From CAVQCJ01 sp963849365 (GTDB taxonomy: Bacteria > Actinomycetota > Actinomycetes > Prado026), in assembly GCA_963849365.1 (NCBI GenBank), contig CAWKHA010000003.1, forward strand, positions 509,645 through 573,644: a stretch of 64,000 nucleotides of DNA. Reading direction: 5' to 3'. The translations under genes were made by a program, and so were the position numbers. Under the pieces are notes generated by a model that searched no databases, was not told the DNA's origin, and was given only the letters and a program-made list of their open reading frames with translations. This document shows positions 32,787-41,153 of this stretch, one piece after another; the stretch's first letter is position 1; each line of letters begins with the position of its first letter.

Positions 32787-33379
32787 TGTTCACGGGAATC
32801 GTCGAGGAGCTCGGCGAGGTGGTGGCGGTCGAGCGACAGTCGGACGCCGCGCGGCTCACCGTGCGCGGACCGCTCGTCGTCTCCGACGCCGCACCCGGGG
32901 ACTCGATCGCCGTCAACGGCGTGTGCCTCACGGTCGCCGAGCGCGGCGCCGGCACCTTCACCGCGGACGTCATGGCCGAGACGCTGCAGCGCTCGTCCCT
33001 GGGCGCCCTGGTCCCCGGGAGCCGGGTGAACCTCGAACGGCCCGTCACGCTGGCGGCGAGGCTGGGCGGCCACCTCGTGCAGGGCCACGTGGACGGGACC
33101 GGGCAGATCCTGGACCGCACTGCGGGCGAGCACTGGGAGGTGGTGCGCGTGTCGCTGCCGGCCGACCTCGCGCGCTACGTGGTCCGGAAGGGCTCGGTGA
33201 CCGTGGACGGGGTGTCCCTCACCGCCGTCGACGTCGGAACCGACTGGTTCACGGTGAGCCTGATCCCGACCACGCTCGAGCTCACCACGCTCGGACGCAA
33301 GCAGGCCGGTGAGCCGGTCAACCTGGAGGTCGACGTGGTCGCCAAGTACGTCGAGAAGCTGTTGGGAGCGACACGATGA
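32786..33379 (+). CDS. ribE: Riboflavin synthase alpha chain
   Basis: Dismutates two 6,7-dimethyl-8-ribityllumazine molecules to riboflavin. The 197-residue product has two lumazine-binding barrels. The first begins MFTGIVEELGEV, and its VNGVCLTV is echoed in the second by VDGVSLTAVDV; GHLVQGHVDGTG precedes the second. The gene is also called ribC in some species. ATG at 32786 overlaps the ribD stop by one base; the stop overlaps ribBA by 4 bp. Confidence 0.95.
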   Translation: MFTGIVEELGEVVAVERQSDAARLTVRGPLVVSDAAPGDSIAVNGVCLTVAERGAGTFTADVMAETLQRSSLGALVPGSRVNLERPVTLAARLGGHLVQGHVDGTGQILDRTAGEHWEVVRVSLPADLARYVVRKGSVTVDGVSLTAVDVGTDWFTVSLIPTTLELTTLGRKQAGEPVNLEVDVVAKYVEKLLGATR

Positions 33380-34641
33380 GCGCAGAGCCGACACCCGGAG
33401 CAGCGACGACGGGCGGGGGCGTTCGCCTCGACGACGTTCGAGTGGCCATCGACGCGGTCGCCGCGGGCCGGCCCGTCGTCGTGGTCGACGACGAGGACCG
33501 CGAGAACGAGGGCGACCTGGTGTTCGCCGCGGCGAAGGCGACTCCCGAGCTGGTGGGTTTCATGATCCGGTACTCCTCGGGGGTCGTCTGCGTCCCGATG
33601 CGGGGCGTCGACCTGGACCGGCTCAAGCTGCCGCCGATGACGTACGTCAACGAGGACCGCCGGGGAACGGCCTACTCGGTCTCCGTCGACGCCCGCCGCG
33701 GCGTGTCGACCGGGATCTCGGCCGCCGACCGGGCGCACACCATCCGGGTGCTGGTCGACAGCGCGACCGAGCCGTACGAGCTGACCAGGCCAGGTCACGT
33801 GTTCCCGCTGCGGGCGATGGACGGCGGCGTGCTGGTGCGGACCGGTCACACCGAGGCGTCTGTGGACCTCGCCCGGCTCGCCGGGCTCACCCCGGCCGGC
33901 GTGATCTGCGAGATCGTCCACGACGACGGGTCCATGATGCGGGCCAGGGCGCTGCGCGAGTTCGCCGACGAGCACGGCTTGCTGATGATCTCGATCGCCG
34001 ACCTCGTGGCGTACCGCCGCCGGACCGAGCGCAGCATCGAGCGCGCAGCGGAGACCGTGGTCCCGACCGGGCACGGACCGTTCCGCGCGGTGGGGTACCG
34101 CAGCCTGCTGGACTCCGTCGAGCACGTCGCGTTCGTGCGCGGCGACCTCGGCGACGGCGAGGACGTGCTGGTGCGCGTGCACTCGGAGTGCCTGACCGGC
34201 GACGTCTTCGGCTCGCTGCGGTGCGACTGCGGACCGCAGCTGGACGCCGCGATGGCCGCGGTGGCCGCAGAGGACCGCGGGGTGGTGCTCTACATGCGCG
34301 GTCACGAGGGCCGCGGCATCGGTCTGGTGCACAAGCTGCAGGCGTACCAGCTGCAGGACTCCGGGGCCGACACCGTCGACGCGAACCTCGAGCTCGGGCT
34401 GCCCGCGGACGCGCGCGACTACGGGACCGGAGCCCAGATCCTCTGCGAACTCGGCGTGAAGTCGATGCGGCTGCTCACCAACAACCCGGCCAAACGGGCC
34501 GGCCTCGAGGGCTACGGGTTGCAGGTGCTCGGCCGGGTCGCGCTGCCGGTGCAGGCCACGACGCACAACCTGCGCTACCTGCGCACGAAGCGGGACCGGA
34601 TGGGCCACGACCTGCCCGACGACATCGGCTCGGACCTGTGA
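33376..34641 (+). CDS. ribBA: Bifunctional DHBP synthase / GTP cyclohydrolase II
   Basis: Supplies both branches of riboflavin synthesis. The N-terminal DHBP synthase (residues about 15-215) has the acidic metal-binding DDEDRENEGDLVFAA and RPGHVFPLRA, then HTEASVDLARLAG. The C-terminal GTP cyclohydrolase II has the zinc site HSECLTGDVFGSLRCDCG, YMRGHEGRGIGL and LLTNNPAK. The 421-residue length is normal for the fusion. ATG at 33376, with 4-bp overlaps on both sides. Confidence 0.96.
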   Translation: MSAEPTPGAATTGGGVRLDDVRVAIDAVAAGRPVVVVDDEDRENEGDLVFAAAKATPELVGFMIRYSSGVVCVPMRGVDLDRLKLPPMTYVNEDRRGTAYSVSVDARRGVSTGISAADRAHTIRVLVDSATEPYELTRPGHVFPLRAMDGGVLVRTGHTEASVDLARLAGLTPAGVICEIVHDDGSMMRARALREFADEHGLLMISIADLVAYRRRTERSIERAAETVVPTGHGPFRAVGYRSLLDSVEHVAFVRGDLGDGEDVLVRVHSECLTGDVFGSLRCDCGPQLDAAMAAVAAEDRGVVLYMRGHEGRGIGLVHKLQAYQLQDSGADTVDANLELGLPADARDYGTGAQILCELGVKSMRLLTNNPAKRAGLEGYGLQVLGRVALPVQATTHNLRYLRTKRDRMGHDLPDDIGSDL

Positions 34642-35123
34642 GCGGCACGGGGACCCCGCGGCTGACGGTCGAGGGCGCGGCCTCGATGCGAGTCGTCGTC
34701 GTCGCGTCGCTGTGGCACCAGCAGGTGATGGACGGTCTGGTCGACGGGGCCGCCCGCGCGCTGGCCGAGGCCGGGGTGCGCCCCAGCTTTGTGCGCGTGC
34801 CGGGGGCGTTCGAGCTCCCGCTGGCGGCCCAGACCGCAGCCCGGGCCGGTTGCGAAGCCGTCGTCGCCCTCGGGGTGGTGATCCGCGGCGGCACGCCGCA
34901 CTTCGACTACGTCTGCTCGGCGGCGACCGACGGGCTCACCCGGGTGGCACTGGACGAAGGCGTGCCGGTCGGCTTCGGTCTGCTGACCTGTGACGACGAG
35001 GCCCAGGCCCTCGACCGCGCCGGCCTGCCCGGCTCGCGCGAGGACAAGGGCTACGAGGCCGCGCAGGCGGCGATCGCCACGGCAGTGACCCTGCGCGGCG
35101 TCACCGCCGACCGCCTTCAATAG
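34638..35123 (+). CDS. ribH: 6,7-dimethyl-8-ribityllumazine synthase
   Basis: Joins the pyrimidine and the four-carbon unit to give the lumazine used by RibE; such proteins form pentamers or 60-subunit shells. The 161-residue product has VRVPGAFELPLAAQ, VALGVVIRGGTPHFDYVC (catalytic His) and VPVGFGLLTCDDEAQA. GTG at 34638 overlaps ribBA by 4 bp. Its TAG stop forms the first bases of the hisE -10 box. Confidence 0.95.
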   Translation: MSGTGTPRLTVEGAASMRVVVVASLWHQQVMDGLVDGAARALAEAGVRPSFVRVPGAFELPLAAQTAARAGCEAVVALGVVIRGGTPHFDYVCSAATDGLTRVALDEGVPVGFGLLTCDDEAQALDRAGLPGSREDKGYEAAQAAIATAVTLRGVTADRLQ

Positions 35124-35126
35124 GCT
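35121..35126 (+). promoter_or_regulatory. -10 box of leaderless hisE, shared with the ribH stop codon
   Basis: TAGGCT begins with the ribH TAG stop (35121-35123) and ends 7 nt before the hisE ATG (35134). No Shine-Dalgarno lies in the 10-bp gap. Confidence 0.55.
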
Positions 35127-35133
35127 GCGCCCC

Positions 35134-35397
35134 ATGAAGAGCTTCGAGGAGCTGTACGTCGAGCTCCAGGACCGAGCCGCGTACCGACCCGACCACTCCT
35201 CCACCGTGGCCGCCCTCGAGGCCGGCGTGCACGCGATCGGCAAGAAACTCGTCGAGGAGGCCGCCGAGGCGTGGATGGCGGCCGAGCACGAGGGGCGCGA
35301 GCGTGCCGCCGAGGAGATCGCCCAGCTGCTGTACCACACGCAGGTCCTCATGCTGGCGTGCGACCTGAGCCTCGACGACGTCTACGCACGGCTGTAG
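35134..35397 (+). CDS. hisE: Phosphoribosyl-ATP pyrophosphatase
   Basis: Second step of histidine synthesis, hydrolysing phosphoribosyl-ATP to phosphoribosyl-AMP. The 87-residue all-helical product has KSFEELYVELQDR, IGKKLVEEAAEAWMAAEHE and ERAAEEIAQLLYHTQVLM with the metal-binding acidic EExxE patches. The stand-alone form, separate from HisI, is normal in actinobacteria. It is followed 5 bp later by hisG, the enzyme that makes its substrate. Confidence 0.95.
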   Translation: MKSFEELYVELQDRAAYRPDHSSTVAALEAGVHAIGKKLVEEAAEAWMAAEHEGRERAAEEIAQLLYHTQVLMLACDLSLDDVYARL

Positions 35398-35402
35398 CCG
35401 GC

Positions 35403-36248
35403 ATGCTGCGCATCGCCGTCCCCAACAAGGGGTCGCTGTCCGACCCGGCTGTGCAGATGCTCGTGGAGGCCGGGTACCGGCAGCGCTCCGACCCGCGCGA
35501 GCTGATGCTGCAGGACCCCGAGAACGACACCGAGTTCTTCTTCCTGCGCCCGCGCGACATCGCGGTGTACGTGGGATCCGGACAGCTCGACGTCGGGGTC
35601 ACCGGGCGGGACCTGCTGATGGACAGCGCGGCCGACGCCGACGAGATCCTCCCGCTGGGCTTCGCCGCCTCGACGTTCCGGTTCGCCGCCCGGCCGGGGA
35701 CGGCGGGTGATGTGCGGGGTCTGGCCGGCCTGCGGGTGGCGGCCGCCTACCCCGGGCTGGTCGCCGCCTACCTCGAGCAGCAGGGTGTGGCCGCGCAGGT
35801 GATCCGGCTCGACGGGGCGGTCGAGACCGCGGTCCGGCTCGGGGTCGCCGACGTGATCGCCGACGTCGTGTCCACCGGGACGACGCTGCGGCAGGCGGGC
35901 CTGGAGATCTTCGGCGAGCCGATCCTGGAGTCCGAGGCGGTCCTGGTCCGGCGCCGGGGAGCGGAGCCGTCGTCGGCGGTCGAGCAGCTCGTACGCCGGC
36001 TGCAGGGCGTCATCGTCGCGCGCACTTACGTCCTGATGGACTACGACATCCCGGCCGGGCTGCTGGAGGCGGCTGTCACGCTGACGCCCGGGTTCGAGTC
36101 GCCCACCGTCTCGCCGTTGCACGAGAGCGGCTGGGTGGCCGTGCGGGCAATGGTGCCGCGCCGGGAGACGAACAGAGTGATGGACGACCTGTGGGACGCC
36201 GGCGCCCGCGGCATCATCGTGACCGACATCCACGCCTGCCGCCTGTAG
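35403..36248 (+). CDS. hisG: ATP phosphoribosyltransferase, long form
   Basis: First, feedback-controlled step of histidine synthesis. The 281-residue product has MLRIAVPNKGSLSDPA, a GSGQLDVGVTGRDLL segment, the PRPP-binding ADVIADVVSTGTTLRQ near residue 160, and a C-terminal ACT-like histidine-binding domain (residues about 205-281). The C-terminal domain means that no HisZ is needed. ATG at 35403. The remaining his genes are not in the window. Confidence 0.96.
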   Translation: MLRIAVPNKGSLSDPAVQMLVEAGYRQRSDPRELMLQDPENDTEFFFLRPRDIAVYVGSGQLDVGVTGRDLLMDSAADADEILPLGFAASTFRFAARPGTAGDVRGLAGLRVAAAYPGLVAAYLEQQGVAAQVIRLDGAVETAVRLGVADVIADVVSTGTTLRQAGLEIFGEPILESEAVLVRRRGAEPSSAVEQLVRRLQGVIVARTYVLMDYDIPAGLLEAAVTLTPGFESPTVSPLHESGWVAVRAMVPRRETNRVMDDLWDAGARGIIVTDIHACRL

Positions 36249-36273
36249 CCCGAAATACCCGGGGGGAGCGACG

Positions 36274-37152
36274 GTGCCGACCCGACCCACGCGGCGAGCC
36301 GTGCTGGCGGCCGGCCTCGGCGCGGGAGTCGTCGTCGTCACCGGCGGGGCAGCGGTGGCGACCGGTGTCGTCCCGGTGCCGGCCCGGCTGCGGCATGTCT
36401 TCGGCGACGACACCCCCGCAGGCACGATCCCGGCCGCACCGCAGGGACAGGTCAGGCTCGAGCAGCTGACCTCTGCGGCCCGGGGCCGTGAGGTGGGTTT
36501 CTGGACGGCGGTGCCGGCCGGAGTGGGCGCCGGTGCCGGGCTCCCGGTCTGCCTGGTACTGCACGGGGCGTCGGCCACGACCGCCGACTTCAGCCGCTTC
36601 GGCCTGGCCCGATTCCTGACCGCCGCGGTCCGCGCCGGCGTGCCGCCGTTCGTGCTGGCAGGTGCCGACGGGGGCGGCACCGGGTGGGTCGGCGACGGCC
36701 GCTCCGACGACCCGCAACGGATGCTGCGCGACGAGCTCCCGCGCTGGTGCCACGACCGGGGCTGGGACTCGACCCGGCTGGCCGCCTACGGCTGGTCGCT
36801 CGGCGGTCGCGGCGCGGTGCTGTTCGCCGAGCAGAACCCCGGGCTGTTGCGAGCCGTGTCCGCGCTGAGCCCGGCGGTGCGGCACGACGACGTGGTCATC
36901 GCCGGCGCGAGCGGACTGGACGGGCACCGTACGGCGTTGTGGTGCGGTACCTCCGACGCCCTGCTCCCGGCGGTGCGCTCGCTCGCCGCCGCGATCCCCG
37001 GCGGCCCGGCCGTCGCGGCCTACGCGTCCGGAGCGCACACCCGCTCGTACTGGAACACGGTCACCCCCGCGGCGTACGCCTTCGTCGGTCACGCCCTCCG
37101 CTCGGCGACCCCTTCGAGCGCGGCACCGGCGGGCTCGACGGCCCCGGGTTAG
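36274..37152 (+). CDS. Exported alpha/beta-hydrolase (esterase-like)
   Basis: A 292-residue protein with a twin-arginine-like N-terminus (TRRAVLAAGLGAGVVVV) predicting export, with or without retention of the anchor. The hydrolase domain has VCLVLHGASAT (oxyanion region), the nucleophile elbow YGWSLGGRGAV (Ser near residue 177), an acid candidate in CGTSDALLP and a late His in SGAHTRSYW, which fit the esterase D / mycolyltransferase-like fold. Substrate unknown. GTG at 36274 follows GGGGGAGC. The TAG stop is part of the next gene's -10 box. Confidence 0.78.
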   Translation: MPTRPTRRAVLAAGLGAGVVVVTGGAAVATGVVPVPARLRHVFGDDTPAGTIPAAPQGQVRLEQLTSAARGREVGFWTAVPAGVGAGAGLPVCLVLHGASATTADFSRFGLARFLTAAVRAGVPPFVLAGADGGGTGWVGDGRSDDPQRMLRDELPRWCHDRGWDSTRLAAYGWSLGGRGAVLFAEQNPGLLRAVSALSPAVRHDDVVIAGASGLDGHRTALWCGTSDALLPAVRSLAAAIPGGPAVAAYASGAHTRSYWNTVTPAAYAFVGHALRSATPSSAAPAGSTAPG

Positions 37153-37155
37153 CCT
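37150..37155 (+). promoter_or_regulatory. -10 box of the leaderless MoxR-type gene, shared with the upstream stop
   Basis: TAGCCT begins with the TAG stop of the esterase gene (37150-37152) and ends 6 nt before the GTG at 37162. Confidence 0.5.
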
Positions 37156-37161
37156 GGCGCT

Positions 37162-38049
37162 GTGGAACGCCTCCGGATCGACGGGGTGGACGAGCCCGCC
37201 GACCTCGCCGCCCGGCTGGACGCTGTCGGCTACCTCGCCGACGAGGGTCTGGCGACCGCGGCGTTCCTGGCGCTGCGGATGGGGCGACCGCTCTTCCTCG
37301 AGGGTGAGGCCGGCGTCGGCAAGACCTCGCTCGCGCGGGCGCTGGCCGAGGTCGCCGGGGCCGAGCTGATCCGGCTCCAGTGCTACGAGGGGCTGGACTC
37401 CGCGCAGGCTCTGTACGACTGGGACTTCCCGCGCCAGCTGCTGCACCTGCGCGCCGCCGAGGCGGGTGGCTCGGTCGACGTCGAGGCGGTCGAGCGCGAC
37501 CTGTACGACCGGCGCTTCCTCGTCGCGCGCCCGCTGCTGCGGGCGATCGAGACCACTCCGGCAGTGCTGCTGGTCGACGAGGTGGACCGGGCCGACGACG
37601 AGTTCGAGGCGTTCCTGCTCGAGGTGCTGAGCGACTTCACCATCACGGTGCCCGAGCTGGGCACGGTGCGCGCCGCGACCGCTCCGCTGGTCGTCCTCAC
37701 CAGCAACCGCACCCGTGAGGTCCACGACGCCCTCAAGCGCCGCTGCCTCTACCACTGGCTCGACCATCCCTCGTACGAGCGGGAGGTGGCGATCATCCGG
37801 CGCCGGCTCCCGGCCGCCTCCGAGCAGCTCGCCGGCGACGTCGCCCGCGCCACCGCGATGCTGCGCAGCCAGGACCTGCTCAAGCCGCCGGGGGTCGCCG
37901 AGTCGCTGGACTGGACCGAGGCCCTGCTGGCACTCGGTGCCCGCGCGCTGGACCCGGACCGCGCGGCCCGGACCCTGGGTGCCGTGCTCAAGTACCGCGA
38001 GGACACCGAGCGGGTACGTGCCGCCGGTGTGGGGGCGCTGGTCCCGTGA
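37162..38049 (+). CDS. MoxR-family AAA+ ATPase (CoxD-like)
   Basis: A 295-residue ATPase with Walker A LEGEAGVGKTSLARAL (near residues 48-63), Walker B VLLVDEVDRADDEFEAFLLE, and sensor 1 VVLTSNRTREVHDALKRRCLYHW. MoxR ATPases act with VWA proteins as metal-enzyme chaperones; CoxD is needed to mature the molybdenum-copper site of CO dehydrogenase in Oligotropha. The next genes encode a CoxE-like VWA protein, an XdhC/CoxF-like protein and a MobA-like protein, so this role is inferred here. The stop overlaps the next gene by 4 bp. Confidence 0.88.
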   Translation: MERLRIDGVDEPADLAARLDAVGYLADEGLATAAFLALRMGRPLFLEGEAGVGKTSLARALAEVAGAELIRLQCYEGLDSAQALYDWDFPRQLLHLRAAEAGGSVDVEAVERDLYDRRFLVARPLLRAIETTPAVLLVDEVDRADDEFEAFLLEVLSDFTITVPELGTVRAATAPLVVLTSNRTREVHDALKRRCLYHWLDHPSYEREVAIIRRRLPAASEQLAGDVARATAMLRSQDLLKPPGVAESLDWTEALLALGARALDPDRAARTLGAVLKYREDTERVRAAGVGALVP

Positions 38050-39179
38050 GCGCCGGGCCGGACGCCGCGATCGGCAGCCTCGTGGGGTTCGCCAGGACAC
38101 TGCGCGCCGGCGGGGTCGACGCTTCGCCGGACCGGGTGCAGGCGATGGTGCTCGCGCTGGCGGCCGGACGTCCCGGGTTCGACGCCTCCCGCAGCCGCGA
38201 CGTCTACTGGGCGGGACGCCTCACGCTCTGCTCGGGCCCGGACGACCTGCCGCGGTACGACCGGGCGTTCGCTGCCTGGTTCGGCGGCGAGGACCTGCCC
38301 GGCCTGCGCTCGGCCCTGCCGGTCCGGGTGCCCCGCGACGTGGCGCTGCCCGCCGACCCCGGCGATGTGGGGGAGACCGGACCCGATCCGGTACGGACCG
38401 CGACTGCGAGTGACGCCGAGGTGCTCCGGCACCGCGACGTGGCCCGGCTGACCGGTCGTGAGCGCGCCGAGCTGCGCCGGATGCTCGCCATGCTCACGGC
38501 ACCTGCCCCGGTCCGCCCCTCCCGCCGGCTGCGGCCGAGCCGCCGCGGTCCGCTGGACGCGCACCGGACCGTGCGGGCGATGCTCGAGCGGGGCGGCGAG
38601 CCGGCGCGGCTGCGCCGGCGGGACAGCACGGTGCGGCCGCGCCGCGTGGTGCTGCTGCTCGACGTGAGCGGGTCGATGGCTGCGTACTCGGACACCATGC
38701 TGCGCTACGCCCACGCCTGCGTCCGCAGCCGACCGGGCACGGAGGTCTTCACCCTCGGCACGCGGCTGACCAGGGTCACCCGTGAGCTCGGCGGCCGCGA
38801 CGCCGACAGCGCGCTCGCCGGGCTGTCCCGCGTGGTCGCGGACTGGAGCGGAGGGACCCGGCTGGGCAGCGACCTCAAGGACTTCCTCGACCGGTACGGC
38901 CAGCGCGGCACCGCACGCGGCGCGGTCGTCGTGATCGCCTCGGACGGCTGGGAGCGCGGGGAGACGACGGTGCTGGCCGAGCAGATGGCCCGGCTGCACC
39001 GGCTGGCCCACCGCGTCGTCTGGGTGCACCCGCACAAGGCCAGGCCCGGCTTCGAGCCGGCCACCGCCGGGATGCGAGCGGCCCTGCCGTTCGTCGACGA
39101 TCTCGTCGCGGGTCACAGCCTCGCGGCCTACCAGAGCCTGTCCCATCTGCTGTCCGACCAGGGGAGGTCCCGTGCGTGA
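38046..39179 (+). CDS. VWA-domain protein (CoxE-like)
   Basis: A 377-residue protein. The N-terminal part, FARTLRAGGVDASPDRV, matches the CoxE family start. The C-terminal VWA domain begins RVVLLLDVSGSMAAYSD (MIDAS motif DxSxS near residues 205-209). The rest of the domain includes FTLGTRLTRVT, GGTRLGSDLKDFLDRYG and VVVIASDGWERG. Such proteins partner a MoxR ATPase in metal insertion or remodelling of large enzymes. GTG at 38046 overlaps the ATPase gene by 4 bp; its end overlaps the XdhC gene by 8 bp. Confidence 0.88.
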   Translation: MSAGPDAAIGSLVGFARTLRAGGVDASPDRVQAMVLALAAGRPGFDASRSRDVYWAGRLTLCSGPDDLPRYDRAFAAWFGGEDLPGLRSALPVRVPRDVALPADPGDVGETGPDPVRTATASDAEVLRHRDVARLTGRERAELRRMLAMLTAPAPVRPSRRLRPSRRGPLDAHRTVRAMLERGGEPARLRRRDSTVRPRRVVLLLDVSGSMAAYSDTMLRYAHACVRSRPGTEVFTLGTRLTRVTRELGGRDADSALAGLSRVVADWSGGTRLGSDLKDFLDRYGQRGTARGAVVVIASDGWERGETTVLAEQMARLHRLAHRVVWVHPHKARPGFEPATAGMRAALPFVDDLVAGHSLAAYQSLSHLLSDQGRSRA

Positions 39180-40278
39180 CGTGATCGAGGACGTGGCCCG
39201 GCTCTACGCGTCCGGTCGCACGTTCGGGCTCGCGACGGTCGTCCGCACCTGGAAGTCCGCGCCGCGGCCGGCCGGCGCGTCGATGGCCGTCTCCGCCGAC
39301 GGCGAGGCGGTCGGCAGTGTGAGCGGCGGCTGCGTCGAGGGTGCGGTCTACGACCTCGCCCAGGAGGTGACCGCCTCCGGCCGTCCGGTGCTGCAGCGGT
39401 ACGGCGTCACCGACGACGACGCGTTCGCCGTCGGCCTCACCTGCGGCGGGATCCTCGACGTCTTCGTCGAGGCCGTCTCCGAGCAGTCGTGGCCCGAGTT
39501 GCCCGAGGTCGTCGCGTCCGTCCGGGACCGGCAGCCGGTCGCCGTGGCGACGATCGTCGACGGCCCGGGGCTGGTCGGGGCGAAGCGGACGGTGTGGCCG
39601 GAACGCGCGGCCGGCACCCTCGGCTCGCCGCGGCTGGACCACGCCGTCGCAGACGACGTCCGGGGCATGCTCGAGGCCGGGCGTACCGGTTTCCTGCACT
39701 ACGGCGCCGACGGCGAGCGTCGCGGCGACGAGCTCGCGGTGTTCGTGCAGTCCTACGCGCCGCCGCCGCGGATGCTGGTGTTCGGGGCGATCGACTTCGC
39801 GGCCGCGGTGGCCCGCATCGGCCGCTTCCTCGGTTACTACGTCACGGTCTGCGACGCCCGGCCGGTCTTCGCGACGACGAAGCGCTTCCCGGAGGCGGAC
39901 GAGGTCGTCGTGAAGTGGCCGCACGAGTACCTCGCGACCACGGAGGTCGACGCGCGCACGGTCATCTGCGTGCTGACGCACGACCCCAAGTTCGACGTGC
40001 CGCTGCTGGAGGCCGCGTTGCGCACCCCGGCGGCGTACGTCGGGGCCATGGGCAGCCGCAAGACGCACGAGGACCGGATCGAGCGGCTGCGCGAGTCCGG
40101 GCTGACCGAGCAGGAGCTGGCCCGGCTCGCGTCGCCGATCGGGCTGGACATCGGCGCCCGCACGCCCGAGGAGACCGCCGTGTCGATCGCCGCCGAGATC
40201 GTGTCGGCGCACTGGGGCGGGACCGGCGGTCGGCTGACCGCCGCCGAAGGGCCGATCCATCGCGACGCGCCGCGATGA
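39172..40278 (+). CDS. XdhC/CoxF-family molybdenum cofactor insertion chaperone
   Basis: A 368-residue protein. The N-terminal XdhC domain has GLATVVRTWKSAPRPAGASMAV, GSVSGGCVEGAV and the Cys-containing VGLTCGGILDVFVE. The C-terminal Rossmann-like domain has RMLVFGAIDFAAAVARIG, CVLTHDPKFDVPLLEAAL, YVGAMGSRKTHEDRI and PIGLDIGARTPEETAVSI. XdhC proteins bind molybdenum cofactor and deliver it, often sulfurated, to xanthine dehydrogenase-type enzymes. GTG at 39172 lies within the VWA gene's end. Confidence 0.92.
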   Translation: MRDVIEDVARLYASGRTFGLATVVRTWKSAPRPAGASMAVSADGEAVGSVSGGCVEGAVYDLAQEVTASGRPVLQRYGVTDDDAFAVGLTCGGILDVFVEAVSEQSWPELPEVVASVRDRQPVAVATIVDGPGLVGAKRTVWPERAAGTLGSPRLDHAVADDVRGMLEAGRTGFLHYGADGERRGDELAVFVQSYAPPPRMLVFGAIDFAAAVARIGRFLGYYVTVCDARPVFATTKRFPEADEVVVKWPHEYLATTEVDARTVICVLTHDPKFDVPLLEAALRTPAAYVGAMGSRKTHEDRIERLRESGLTEQELARLASPIGLDIGARTPEETAVSIAAEIVSAHWGGTGGRLTAAEGPIHRDAPR

Positions 40279-40294
40279 GGACCGGAGGAACCGG

Positions 40295-41143
40295 ATGCCC
40301 GTGACGCCCGCGGCGCCCGGTGACTCGGGCCGGCGGCGCCCGGCCCGGGTGGCCGGCCTCGTGCTCGCCGCCGGCGCCGGCACCCGGTTCGGCGGGCCCA
40401 AGGCCGTGGCCGAGCTCGACGGCGAACGCCTGGTCGACCGGGCCGTGCGGGTGCTTCGCGTCGGGGGTTGCGACCCGGTGCTCGCCGTGCTCGGGGCGGT
40501 GGTGGTGGACGTCCCGGGGGCCGACGCGGTCGTGGTGAACCAGGACTGGCCGACCGGGATGGGCTCGTCGCTGCGTGCCGGGCTGGCGGCCCCCGAGCTG
40601 GCCGGCTGCTCGGCCGTGCTCCTGCTGCTGGTCGACCAGCCGGGGGTGCGGGCCGAGGCGGTCCGGGCGATGGTCGCGGCGCACGGATCCGGCGCCGGGC
40701 TGGCCGTCGCGTCGTACCCCGAGGGCACCGGGCACCCGGTGCTGATCGGACGCGCGCACTGGGCCGGCGTGGCGGAGCTCGCCCGCGGCGACGTCGGGGC
40801 CCGCCCGTACCTGGCCGAGCACGAGGACGAGGTCGTCGCAGTGGACTGCACCGGGCGCGGGGACGCAGCGGATGCCGACACGCCCCAGGAGCTGGCCGGC
40901 CGCGGCGTGCTGTCGAGGATCGCCGGCGACCTGTCCGCGGGGGGCGGTGGCATCGGCGGCCTGGCCGCGGGCATGGACGAGCTGGGGGCCCTGCTCGGCG
41001 GGTCCGGAGCTCGGGCCCGGCTGGAGGAGAAAGCCGCGCAGGAGGTCCGGCGCGAGACGCAGGAATCCGGCGATCCGCCGTTCGACGTCGACCTGGACGC
41101 CGGAGTGGTCCGCCTGCGCCGTCCCGGGCCGCCGCCGCAGTAA
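40295..41143 (+). CDS. MobA/MocA-like nucleotidyltransferase with a DUF6191-like C-terminal tail
   Basis: A 282-residue protein. Residues about 17-212 are a molybdenum-cofactor nucleotidyltransferase: GLVLAAGAGTRFGGPK (nucleotide loop), NQDWPTGMGSSLRAGL, LLLLVDQPGV, and GHPVLIGRAHW. It probably makes the cytidine dinucleotide cofactor used by CO- and xanthine-dehydrogenase-type enzymes. Residues from about 216 (GLAAGMDELGALLGG, then GDPPFDVDLDAGVVRLRR) resemble a small stand-alone actinobacterial protein that I believe is DUF6191; the fusion seems unusual. ATG at 40295. The TAA stop starts the next gene's -10 box. Confidence 0.85.
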   Translation: MPVTPAAPGDSGRRRPARVAGLVLAAGAGTRFGGPKAVAELDGERLVDRAVRVLRVGGCDPVLAVLGAVVVDVPGADAVVVNQDWPTGMGSSLRAGLAAPELAGCSAVLLLLVDQPGVRAEAVRAMVAAHGSGAGLAVASYPEGTGHPVLIGRAHWAGVAELARGDVGARPYLAEHEDEVVAVDCTGRGDAADADTPQELAGRGVLSRIAGDLSAGGGGIGGLAAGMDELGALLGGSGARARLEEKAAQEVRRETQESGDPPFDVDLDAGVVRLRRPGPPPQ

Positions 41144-41146
41144 CGT
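41141..41146 (+). promoter_or_regulatory. -10 box of a leaderless SseB-family gene, shared with the upstream stop
   Basis: TAACGT begins with the TAA stop of the MobA-like gene (41141-41143) and ends 7 nt before the GTG at 41154. It is the third case in the window of a stop codon within a -10 box. Confidence 0.5.
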
Positions 41147-41153
41147 CCTCGCT

